A stretch of 64,000 bases of DNA, from assembly GCF_000371965.1 (NCBI RefSeq), contig NZ_AQUO01000001.1, positions 2,426,001 through 2,490,000 on the forward strand. Reading direction: 5' to 3'. The notes beneath the pieces were generated by a model. It searched no databases and had not been told where the DNA came from. It worked only from the letters and a program-made list of their open reading frames with translations. The translations under genes were made by a program, and so were the position numbers. Below, one piece after another: positions 16,868 to 24,340 of the stretch. Every line of letters begins with the position of its first letter. Within the stretch, counting starts at the first letter, position 1. This DNA comes from Paracoccus sp. N5 (GTDB lineage Bacteria > Pseudomonadota > Alphaproteobacteria > Rhodobacterales > Rhodobacteraceae).

Positions 16868-17873
16868 ACCCGAGCAGGAGAGCCCGGTGCAGGGACGCTG
16901 GAACGTCCTTCGGGCAGGGCATATCGACGGAGATAGTCTCGGTATCCCCTCGCGGCCTCTTGGCGCAACGACGAAGGCGGGGCCGATCCGGCTGGCCATC
17001 GGTTCCGGCGGGGAAGCGCGGCTGCTGGTGCCGCTTGTGACGGGCGAGAAGATCGGTGCTCTCGAGACGGGCAGTGCCTTGAAGATCGGCTTGACGACTC
17101 TCACGCATGGGCAACGCGCGATCCGGTTTCTCGATATCATCTGCATGTCGCCGGATCTCGAAGCCGTATTCGGTGAGGTCGTGGATGACATCGTCCGCCG
17201 TCTGGCCGACCGGAAGGACGGGGTCGCGGCAGTGGCAGGTGCGCTCGATGACTTCCGCGAACTTCTCGTCCCACCAGCAGGGAGAGAGATGGATCGATCG
17301 CGGGTTGTCGGCCTCGTGGCCGAGCTGGTCGTGTTGAACCGGCTTCTTGACATTTCGCCGTCGGCCTGGCGCTGCTGGCGCGGGCCGGCCGGAGACCGGC
17401 ACGACTTCCGGGCCAGAGACGTCTCGATGGAGGTCAAGGCATCGCTCGGCGCAGGGGCCCGCGAGGTCACTATCAACGGCATCGATCAGTTGCAACCGCC
17501 CGCGGGCGGATCGCTGCACCTTGCGCATCTGGTCCTCGAGGCGGTCGAGGGCGGCCTTCTGACCGTGGCTTCACTCGGAGACAGGGCCTTGCTGCGCGCC
17601 GACGACCCCGCGGGACTGCGGGCGCTGCTCGCGGCAGTCGGATGCACGGACGTGCATGACGCCGCATGGAACCGTTTCGCATTCAGGGCGGAGGCAGAAC
17701 GCCTCTATCGTGTCGGCCCGGGTCTTCCCCGGATCGTGCCTTCGAGCTTTGTCGGAGGAATGATCCCTGCAGGTATCGTCGATGCGACCTACAGGATCGA
17801 TCTCGGGCATGCCTCCGAGGCAGAATGCCCGCCGGCGGAAATCGCCTCACTTCTTCAGGAATTGTCCGGATGA
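16860..17873 (+). CDS. PD-(D/E)XK motif nuclease (DUF4420-like, defence operon gene 2)
   Basis: A 337-residue protein with a GTG start overlapping the end of the Z1 gene and GGAGG 6 nt upstream (16849-16853). The restriction-endonuclease core is visible as E155 (LVAELVVLN), D182 (RHDFRARD) and E191-x-K193 (SMEVKAS), followed by a conserved Gln in NGIDQLQP. That matches the PD-(D/E)XK motif protein family DUF4420, which repeatedly accompanies Z1 and GHKL genes. It is the likely DNA-cutting subunit of the locus. The N-terminal 140 residues are beta-rich and may contact partners. ATGA overlap with gene 3. Confidence 0.85.
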   Translation: MSRPEQESPVQGRWNVLRAGHIDGDSLGIPSRPLGATTKAGPIRLAIGSGGEARLLVPLVTGEKIGALETGSALKIGLTTLTHGQRAIRFLDIICMSPDLEAVFGEVVDDIVRRLADRKDGVAAVAGALDDFRELLVPPAGREMDRSRVVGLVAELVVLNRLLDISPSAWRCWRGPAGDRHDFRARDVSMEVKASLGAGAREVTINGIDQLQPPAGGSLHLAHLVLEAVEGGLLTVASLGDRALLRADDPAGLRALLAAVGCTDVHDAAWNRFAFRAEAERLYRVGPGLPRIVPSSFVGGMIPAGIVDATYRIDLGHASEAECPPAEIASLLQELSG

Positions 17874-19723
17874 CCTTGAGCCCGCTCGAGCTCCATTCCG
17901 AGCCTTACGGTTCGACCGGAAACATCGGCGAGAACTTCCGCCGTCTGCTCGGGGCACCAACGCTCGATCCGTTGCAGACGGTCATCCGGGAAGCGGTCCA
18001 GAACATTGCCGACGCCGCGCGACCAGGCGTCGGGTCCGAGATCCTGATCAGGCTGCGGACTCTCTCGGACACCCAGCACGACATCCTTCGGAGCGTCATC
18101 CTTGCCGAGGTTCCGGAGGAGCCGGGTTCGTCCGCCACGATCTCGGGCTTCCTCGAGGCCGAAAGTGCGGTCGTTCTCGAGATCTGCGACTTCGGCACCG
18201 TGGGCCTTGGCGGCCCGACACGGTCAGACCGGATCCCGGTCGGAACCGAACAAACCAACTTCATCGACTTCCTTCGCAACATCGGCACAGCTCGGGACAC
18301 CGAACAGGGGGGCGGCACGTACGGCTTCGGCAAGGTCGCCCTGTATCGCGCCAGCGCGTGCAGCACGATCATCGTCGATACGCTGCCCGACGGAGCCGGT
18401 ACGGAGGGGCGGCGCCTGATGGCATGCCATGTCGGCCGTTCGTTCGAGAGGCCGGAGAACGGGATGAGGAGGCGCTTCACGGGCCGTCACTGGTGGGGTG
18501 TGAAGGATCCGGAGGACGGGATCGCCGATCCGGCAACGGGCGCTGCCGCCTCGGCGCTTGCCAGTCATCTCGGTCTGCCGGACCGCGACCCGGGAAGGTC
18601 CGGGACATCGATCATGATCCTCGGTTTCCAGCCCGACGAGGGCAATCTGACGGTGACCGGAAACAGGATCATCGAGACACTGCTCTGGAGCTTCTGGCCG
18701 CGGATGATGCGCAGCGCTCCCGCGAAGCACCGGTTCGCCTGCAAGGTGATGGTCGAGGATCAGGAACTGCCCGTTCCCGCGCCGGAGGACCTCGCCCCGT
18801 TCGATCTGCTGTGCAAGGCGATGAGCGCGGCGCGGGCCCGCAAGGGGAACGATGTTCGGCGGATCGAGTCCCAGAGACCACAGAAGTTCCTCGGGACGCT
18901 CGCGATCGAGAAGGGCCTGCGGTCGCCGAGGCGTCACCTGACTGCAGATGAGGACGTCAGGCTTGTCCCCGGGCAGATGCACCACATTGCGCTGATGCGC
19001 CCCGTCGAGCTCGTCGTGAAGTATCTCGAGGGCAATCCGCTCCCCGACGCGCGGCTGGAATGGGCAGGCGTGTTCATCGCCAGCGACGAGGACGAGGTAG
19101 AGCAGGCCTTCGCGGACTCCGAACCGCCTGCCCATGACGACTGGGTTCCCGACAACCTGCCGAGAGGCAACGAGAAGCGCTACGTCAACATCGCGCTGAG
19201 GCGCCTGAGGGAAATCGCCGCCGAGATGGGCATGGAGCCGATCTCCCCCAGGCCGGGGGAAGGATCCGGCCCGCCGCTCGCCCGCCTTGCCGGGCGTCTC
19301 GGGGCGGTGCTCGAAAACGTCGGGGGCGACGGTGCCGGTCGGCGGCGAGGTTCCGGAGGTTCCGGCGGTGGGCGTCCATCGAGGGCACGAGCAAGTCGTC
19401 CCGTCTTCCAGCGCCTCGAGGCGGGCGATGCCGGGCGGATTGCAGTGTTCCTGACTGAGGTAACGCAGGACACGCGGCGAAGCGGCGTGAAGCTGGTCGC
19501 ATCGGCTTCTGTCGCCGTGGAGGGCGCTACGCTCGGATCGGCCGACGACACCGTCGGCAGGCCCGACGTCCTGTCCGTCAGGTGGCTGGACGGAGAGGCG
19601 GAAACCGCCGGCAACACGCTCGACCTCGGTGGCCGGGAGGGACGGTTCGAGATCCGTGTCCTTGTGCCGGAAGACTGCGCGGTTACGGCGGATGCGGATG
19701 TCATCCTGGAGGCCGGCGCATGA
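17870..19723 (+). CDS. GHKL-type ATPase, MutL/MORC-like (defence operon gene 3)
   Basis: A 617-residue protein. The Bergerat ATP-binding fold is clear: N box REAVQNIADA (E41, N45, D48), G1 box ICDFGTVGLG (D107, G109), and G2 box GGGTYGFGK (147-155). An S5-like region probably follows, then HWWGVKD and a long C-terminal part with a Gly/Arg-rich linker (around RRRGSGGSGGGRPSRAR) and a beta-rich end. ATPases of this kind dimerise on ATP binding and act as DNA clamps in MutL, gyrase and MORC proteins. Linkage to Z1 and a nuclease suggests it senses or loops target DNA. Both ends overlap neighbours by ATGA. Confidence 0.85.
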   Translation: MTLSPLELHSEPYGSTGNIGENFRRLLGAPTLDPLQTVIREAVQNIADAARPGVGSEILIRLRTLSDTQHDILRSVILAEVPEEPGSSATISGFLEAESAVVLEICDFGTVGLGGPTRSDRIPVGTEQTNFIDFLRNIGTARDTEQGGGTYGFGKVALYRASACSTIIVDTLPDGAGTEGRRLMACHVGRSFERPENGMRRRFTGRHWWGVKDPEDGIADPATGAAASALASHLGLPDRDPGRSGTSIMILGFQPDEGNLTVTGNRIIETLLWSFWPRMMRSAPAKHRFACKVMVEDQELPVPAPEDLAPFDLLCKAMSAARARKGNDVRRIESQRPQKFLGTLAIEKGLRSPRRHLTADEDVRLVPGQMHHIALMRPVELVVKYLEGNPLPDARLEWAGVFIASDEDEVEQAFADSEPPAHDDWVPDNLPRGNEKRYVNIALRRLREIAAEMGMEPISPRPGEGSGPPLARLAGRLGAVLENVGGDGAGRRRGSGGSGGGRPSRARASRPVFQRLEAGDAGRIAVFLTEVTQDTRRSGVKLVASASVAVEGATLGSADDTVGRPDVLSVRWLDGEAETAGNTLDLGGREGRFEIRVLVPEDCAVTADADVILEAGA

Positions 19724-20628
19724 ACCGCCGGGTCGCTTTTCCGTTCCTCACGCTTTCCGAGGCGGCCGTGGAGGCGTCGGCATGGGAGATTTCGCTGGAC
19801 GGCCGCGAATGGTCAGCTGCGGGCGAATTCCTTCCGCACTGGGACAGCGCGAGCGATATCTGCATCCGCCGGACATTGCGCCTGAATCTCGAACTGGCGG
19901 CATCCGATCTCGGCATCCCCGTCGATCAGCTCGCCCTGGCCGGCTCGGTGAGGATCGGGACGGGTCAAGGCAGGCTGCCCCGCCTGATCCTCTCCCGCAC
20001 GCGCCGGGAGTTCCACCCCGGGGACACGTCGTGGGAGTTCGAGCAGACCATCGAGGGCCGACGGCTCTCGATGATCCTGGATCTGCAGACCGAAATCCTT
20101 CTTGGGAAGGCCCCGGCAGGATTCTCAGTGCTCTCGCCCATCCATCCCGGCGACCGGATCTGGTCCGACATTGCACGGGTCAGGCTCGAGGGAGAAGAGC
20201 CGCGCTTCCCCATCGAGACGGTGGACCTCGCGCAGATGCTCGGTGGCGGAATTGCGGGTGCTGCGCCGTGGCACCTGCACTGGTCGCCTGGGGACTGGAC
20301 GCGAGATTTCCACGGAGCGGTTCGCCTTTACCTTAACGCGAAGTCCAGCGAGACCCTTCAGCGGATCGAGGACGAGGACCCGGCCACGATCCAGTTCCTG
20401 CTTGGCGATGTCATGAGTCAGATCTGCGAGCGTTTTCTTGCTGACCCCGAAGCCGAAACGATGATGGATGCGGCAGAGCCGGGGTCACTCGGTGCCCAGG
20501 CCGCAACGTGGCTGCGCAAGGCATGGCCCGGCAAGGACGCTTCCTTCATCCGTTCCGTGCTCGAAAGCCGTCCGGGCATCTTTCGCTCAACGATGCTTGC
20601 GCTCGCAGAGCCGGGAGTTCCGGAATGA
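19720..20628 (+). CDS. Unassigned defence-operon protein (gene 4)
   Basis: A 302-residue protein with no domain I recognise. The start ATG overlaps the stop of the GHKL gene and its own stop overlaps gene 5 (both ATGA). The first 230 residues look beta-rich (WEISLDGREW, GSVRIGTGQGRLPRLILSRT, EDPATIQFLLGDV). The last 80 are helical (MSQICERFLADPEAETMMDA, AQAATWLRKAW). No membrane segment, signal peptide or catalytic motif is obvious. Position suggests a structural or target-recognition subunit acting with the ATPases and nuclease. Confidence 0.7.
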   Translation: MNRRVAFPFLTLSEAAVEASAWEISLDGREWSAAGEFLPHWDSASDICIRRTLRLNLELAASDLGIPVDQLALAGSVRIGTGQGRLPRLILSRTRREFHPGDTSWEFEQTIEGRRLSMILDLQTEILLGKAPAGFSVLSPIHPGDRIWSDIARVRLEGEEPRFPIETVDLAQMLGGGIAGAAPWHLHWSPGDWTRDFHGAVRLYLNAKSSETLQRIEDEDPATIQFLLGDVMSQICERFLADPEAETMMDAAEPGSLGAQAATWLRKAWPGKDASFIRSVLESRPGIFRSTMLALAEPGVPE

Positions 20629-21779
20629 CGTTTCTGCTTCCAAGACTGCCCGGTCCGGCCTGCGACGTCATCGTTCGCAGGTTCCTCGAGCATGGACCGT
20701 CGGCTTGGGCCGGCTTTCGCTCCGATGACCTTCCCGATCAGGTGCGCTTTGCCGCGACGGGCGGCGCACCCGTCCCTGCAGCGTCCCTCGCAACGGTGCG
20801 GCAGGATCTCGTCGCAATTGCCCGGAAACATGGGTTTGGACAGCAAGGTGCCCGGCAGTCCCATGCCGGCTTCGATGCCGAGACCGCCGCCTGGCTTGCT
20901 CGATCCGACCTCTTCACTACCGGCGAGGCGCTTCGGGATGATGTCTGGGCGTTTGTTGCCGCTGTCATTGCCCCGGACATTACCTACTGGCGCTTCGGCA
21001 GCTCGACAGAGCGCTACGCCGGAGGTGTGCGCAATACCTTCCAAAGGCTCTGGATGCGTGGCCGTGCACTCGACCGGGGCTCGGGGCATCCCGAGCGTTG
21101 GGGATTGCTGGAGGCGCTAACCGAGGATGCCCTCGTGCAGATTACCGAGCGACCGAGCATCGGGGGCGATCATGTTCTTGCCCTCGCCGTCGCAGAGGCA
21201 TGGCACCGCGCTGCACGCCATCATGGCAAGGGGGGCATGGAGGACATCATGCGTCGCGCGATCCTCCGCATCCGGGTCCGCAACGAGATCAGATCCCTTG
21301 CGGACCTGCCGCCGGGCGATCGCGCCCGCTTCCTCGACGGGGTTTTCGGCGTGCCCGATCAGTCCGCCCCTACTCGAGGCGGAACGTCGGGGGGCCTAGA
21401 CGGCCCCGACGCCGCACCTAGCGGGCGATCCGAAGACGACAAACAGGTTGAGGCACTTGAGGCCGAGCTCTCGATGTCGGGGTCGAGCATGGCGGATGCT
21501 GCCCGGAAAGTGAGGCAGGAAGCCGGGAAGCGCGGTTGGCTTTCACCGAAGTCGCAATCCGCGTTCGAAACCCTTCAGGAAGGCCACGCTCCTCTTGACC
21601 GGGGCGAACGTAACGCACTCGACTATCTCCTCGGCAAACTCTCGGACGCGGGCGTCTTGGCCGACGAAATCTCGCGGCTGCGAGCTGCCATGTCAGAGGC
21701 TTCGGTCGCCGGCGACTCGCAAGACGGCGCCCCGGAAAGGCCGCGCAAGAGAAGCTGGGCGATCTGGCGGGCGAGGTAG
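20625..21779 (+). CDS. Unassigned defence-operon protein, possibly DUF6339-like (gene 5)
   Basis: A 384-residue, mainly helical protein. The N-terminal 230 residues contain DVWAFVAAVIAPDITYWRFG, ERYAGGVRNTFQRLWMRGRA and LTEDALVQITERPSIGG. This part resembles the poorly described DUF6339 family (low-confidence recollection). A Gly/Ser/Asp-rich linker (around APTRGGTSGGLDGPD) leads to a basic, helical C-terminal tail. The last 157 bp overlap the convergent dcm gene antisense, so the tail sequence is constrained by both genes. Last gene of the coupled run. No catalytic motif seen. Confidence 0.65.
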   Translation: MTFLLPRLPGPACDVIVRRFLEHGPSAWAGFRSDDLPDQVRFAATGGAPVPAASLATVRQDLVAIARKHGFGQQGARQSHAGFDAETAAWLARSDLFTTGEALRDDVWAFVAAVIAPDITYWRFGSSTERYAGGVRNTFQRLWMRGRALDRGSGHPERWGLLEALTEDALVQITERPSIGGDHVLALAVAEAWHRAARHHGKGGMEDIMRRAILRIRVRNEIRSLADLPPGDRARFLDGVFGVPDQSAPTRGGTSGGLDGPDAAPSGRSEDDKQVEALEAELSMSGSSMADAARKVRQEAGKRGWLSPKSQSAFETLQEGHAPLDRGERNALDYLLGKLSDAGVLADEISRLRAAMSEASVAGDSQDGAPERPRKRSWAIWRAR

Positions 21780-23263
21780 GGCGGAACGGCGTTCCCGACC
21801 TGCACGTACTGCTGCGTCCGGTTGCCTAGGAACAGGTAGTCATCCGGGAAGGTCTGCAGGCGCGCCGCCTCGCGCACAGTGAGGCTGCGGCACTGCATTG
21901 GATCGGGGTGGATGAAGTAGTGGCCGTCCTTCGAGATGTGGCTCGTGACCGTGGTAGATGGCCCCCCCGCGACCTGGACCCGGAAGCGGTCGTTGAAAAC
22001 GCCGCTGTACCAGTTGCGATGGTCGGGGCTGAGCGACAGCGGGAAATCGGAAGCCTTTGGGCTGTAACCGCGCACCGCGCCGAAGACGGCAGCGAACAGA
22101 TAGCGGCCGAGGTCCGAGGGCATGTGCCCGCGTGTCTCGTGCTGGGCGAAACCGCGCAACGCAGGGCGCTCCAGCCAGGCGAGGAGTTCGTCGTTTGATG
22201 TGCCGTAGCCCTCGGGGCGCCGCGCTGACAGGCGGGGCGCCAGCAATCCATTCTTCAGGCCCGTCGCAACGGCGGAGAAGAGGTCGCGCAGCGGCCCGTC
22301 TCCCTTGCCCCGGTGGATGCCCGCAAGCAGCAGGGCAGCCTCAACGACCTCTCGCCGCCAGCTCGCCGGGTCGTCGCGACCGCGGCTCAGGCCGCTTCGC
22401 AGCGCCGGCATTATGCCGATGGCGTCATCGACAGTCCGTGTCACCCCTGAAATCGGTACACTCGTCCCGGTGGCCCTGTCCGCCAGGTCGGAGCGGATAC
22501 CGACGATGATCACCCGGTGACGCCGCTGCGGCACCCCCCATTCCTCGGCGCGGACGATGAAATCCGAAGGCTGCGCGGCCTCCCGCAGACTGGCCCTGCC
22601 GTCCGACACCCGGATCGCCCTCATCTCGTAGTGATGTCCCTGACCGGTGCCGAGCGAGGCGAGGTCCTCCATCAGCATCTCGAAGACAAGGCGGCTTTCG
22701 ACCGTCGAGGACAGCATGCCCTTGACGTTCTCCATGACGAAGGCAGCGGGGCGCAGGCGGTCGAGTACCCGGATGTATTCGCGGAAGAGGTAATGCCGCT
22801 CGTCCTTCTCGGGGACGTATCCGACCTTCCCCTTCGCCCGCGCGCGCCCGACAAGCGAATAGGCCTGGCAGGGCGGGCCGCCGATCAGGATGGTGTCGTC
22901 GAACTCCCGGCGCAGCGCACCGATGGCATGATCGATGGCGGCGGCAGCCGGTTCCGTCCCGAGTTTGAGGCATTGCGCCTCCGCCGTCGCATGCTGCCAC
23001 GCCACCGCATCCACCTCGCTCCAGTCGGGCTCCGGGATCAGTCCGGCGTGGAAGTCGATGAAGGCCTGTGGCAACGCCCCGAGACGCGCCTGATGCGCCC
23101 GCAGGAAGGCGCGCAAGGTCAGCGTGCGATGCGCCGAGGCCTCCTTCTCGACCGAGATGCCGATCCGGAACGGCGCGTGGCCGCCGACATCGAGGGACGC
23201 AAAGCCCTCGCCCAGCCCGCCTGGGCCGGCAAAAAGATCGACGATGCCGAAAGTGGCTGGCAA
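21623..23263 (-). CDS. dcm: DNA (cytosine-5) methyltransferase
   Basis: A protein of about 546 residues with all main C5-methylase motifs: FAGPGGLGEGF (I, residues 11-21), GGPPCQAYS (IV, catalytic C132), ENVKGM (VI, E178), VPQRRHRVI (VIII) and VQVGNAVPPYLARQIA (X). I propose a TTG start at 23263, because no ATG or GTG lies close before motif I and a GAGAGG sits 8 nt upstream. A longer open frame reaches 23512 but would overlap vsr. The region between motifs VIII and X is long, which fits a target-recognition domain. It should protect host DNA from the neighbouring nuclease genes. The target is unknown. Confidence 0.88.
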   Translation of the reverse strand: MPATFGIVDLFAGPGGLGEGFASLDVGGHAPFRIGISVEKEASAHRTLTLRAFLRAHQARLGALPQAFIDFHAGLIPEPDWSEVDAVAWQHATAEAQCLKLGTEPAAAAIDHAIGALRREFDDTILIGGPPCQAYSLVGRARAKGKVGYVPEKDERHYLFREYIRVLDRLRPAAFVMENVKGMLSSTVESRLVFEMLMEDLASLGTGQGHHYEMRAIRVSDGRASLREAAQPSDFIVRAEEWGVPQRRHRVIIVGIRSDLADRATGTSVPISGVTRTVDDAIGIMPALRSGLSRGRDDPASWRREVVEAALLLAGIHRGKGDGPLRDLFSAVATGLKNGLLAPRLSARRPEGYGTSNDELLAWLERPALRGFAQHETRGHMPSDLGRYLFAAVFGAVRGYSPKASDFPLSLSPDHRNWYSGVFNDRFRVQVAGGPSTTVTSHISKDGHYFIHPDPMQCRSLTVREAARLQTFPDDYLFLGNRTQQYVQVGNAVPPYLARQIAQLLLRGLSGAPSCESPATEASDMAARSREISSAKTPASESLPRR

Positions 23264-23330
23264 ATCAGGGGCCTCTCGAATTCGGGTTGCAGGCTGTATA
23301 CTAGATCCGGACGCAGAGGCCAGGAGGCAA
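23264..23330. promoter_or_regulatory. Divergent control region between dcm and vsr
   Basis: Only 67 bp separate the two start codons. TATACT at 23297-23302 could serve as a -10 for vsr, and its core GTATAC (23296-23301) is self-complementary, so an opposite-facing -10 for dcm is possible too. AGGAGG at 23322-23327 serves vsr. There is no obvious -35. A shared element here would let methylation and nicking genes be co-controlled. Confidence 0.35.
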
Positions 23331-23798
23331 ATGGCGGATATCGTCGACAGGCAGACCCGCTCGCGGATGATGTCCGGGATCCGGGGCAAGGACACGAAGC
23401 CGGAAATGGTGCTGAGGCGCGCGTTGCACGCGCGCGGCTTTCGGTATCGGCTGCATGGAAACGGTGTCCCTGGTCGGCCGGATCTGGTCCTCGCGAAGCA
23501 CCGGGCCGTCATCTTCGTGCATGGCTGCTTCTGGCACCGTCACGAAGGCTGCCGTTACACGACCACGCCCGCGACCCGCCCCGAGTTCTGGGCAGAGAAG
23601 TTCGCCGCGAATGTCAGGCGCGATCGTGCGGCATGCGAGGCGCTGGTGGCAGATGGGTGGCGCGTGGCGATAGTATGGGAGTGCGCGCTGCGCAAGCCGA
23701 ACCAAGTCACGGCGACCTGCTCTGCGCTTGTCTCATGGCTTGCAACTGGCGCGCCCAATATCGAGATCGACGAAGGCGACCTTCGCCACACGGAATGA
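23331..23798 (+). CDS. vsr: Very short patch repair (Vsr) endonuclease
   Basis: A 155-residue protein, normal length for Vsr. It starts MADIVDRQTRSRMMSGIRGK with the characteristic RSxxMSxIxGKDTKPE motif. It continues with PGRPDLVLAKHRAVIFVHGC, FWHRHEGC (His and zinc ligands) and FWAEKFAANVRRD. Vsr nicks DNA next to T:G mismatches left by deamination of 5-methylcytosine. Here it is paired with dcm as expected, but in GHKL-Z1 type loci a Vsr-like enzyme may also serve as a restriction nuclease. It is the last island gene before the tRNA. Confidence 0.93.
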   Translation: MADIVDRQTRSRMMSGIRGKDTKPEMVLRRALHARGFRYRLHGNGVPGRPDLVLAKHRAVIFVHGCFWHRHEGCRYTTTPATRPEFWAEKFAANVRRDRAACEALVADGWRVAIVWECALRKPNQVTATCSALVSWLATGAPNIEIDEGDLRHTE

Positions 23799-24122
23799 CT
23801 GGAGTAGTGCTGCAAGCAACCCTGGCTGATCTTCTGAACGCATCGCTTCATTGGCGAAGGTTCGATCTCCGTTCCATCTCGGCAGGCTGCCCCTGTCGTC
23901 GAAGTCAACAGCTTTGCATCGACCGAAACCATACGATTTCAACAGGTTGCGTGAACTGAACCTTTGCGCGTCCAGTCAACAGGTCCGGAGAATATCGGCC
24001 AGGAGAGACCGATTTCGGCCATCTCGCGCCGGGCAAAGTGAACAGCCCACCCGCATAACCCTCGAAAACAACGAAAAAATCCGGCCGCAGCCGTATGGGG
24101 AGAACGCTTTCGCAGAGGCAAG
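23799..24122. other. Gene-free junction between defence locus and tRNA-Ser
   Basis: 324 bp without a supportable gene. It is somewhat richer in A/T than the flanks. The 3' end of the tRNA gene faces this stretch, so this is where an island attachment site would be expected. I could not find a repeat of the tRNA 3' end elsewhere in the window, so any second att site must lie left of position 1. Confidence 0.4.
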
Positions 24123-24212
24123 TGGCGGAGAGGGTGGGATTCGAACCCACGGAACCCGTGAAGGCTCAACGGTTTTCGAGACCGCCCCGTTCGACCACTC
24201 CGGCACCTCTCC
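24123..24212 (-). tRNA. tRNA-Ser (anticodon CGA)
   Basis: A complete class II tRNA of 90 nt including the encoded CCA (TGG at 24123-24125 on the plus strand). The acceptor stem pairs GGAGAGG (24212-24206) with CCTCTCC. The anticodon loop reads CTCGAAA, giving CGA for UCG codons. The T-loop is GGTTCGAATCC and a long variable arm lies between, as in serine tRNAs. tRNA-Ser genes are common integration targets for islands, and the accessory region ends at its 3' side. Confidence 0.95.
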
Positions 24213-24340
24213 GCGCTCTTGGGTGGTGGCGGGGATTTAGCCGCAGCGGGGTTGAAGCGCAAGGGGCTTCGCGCCAAAAACGCGAAAGTTTTGCAACCGG
24301 CCCCAAACCCCCGTCGCGGCCGCAGAAAAGGAACCCGCCG

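Noticed and set aside
23264..23512. Extended N-terminus of Dcm
   Set aside because: It would overlap vsr and precede the motif I region with Arg/Ser-rich non-family sequence.
1..24122. Complete prophage
   Set aside because: No terminase, portal, capsid, tail or lysis gene could be found, so only a phage-derived non-structural module is claimed.
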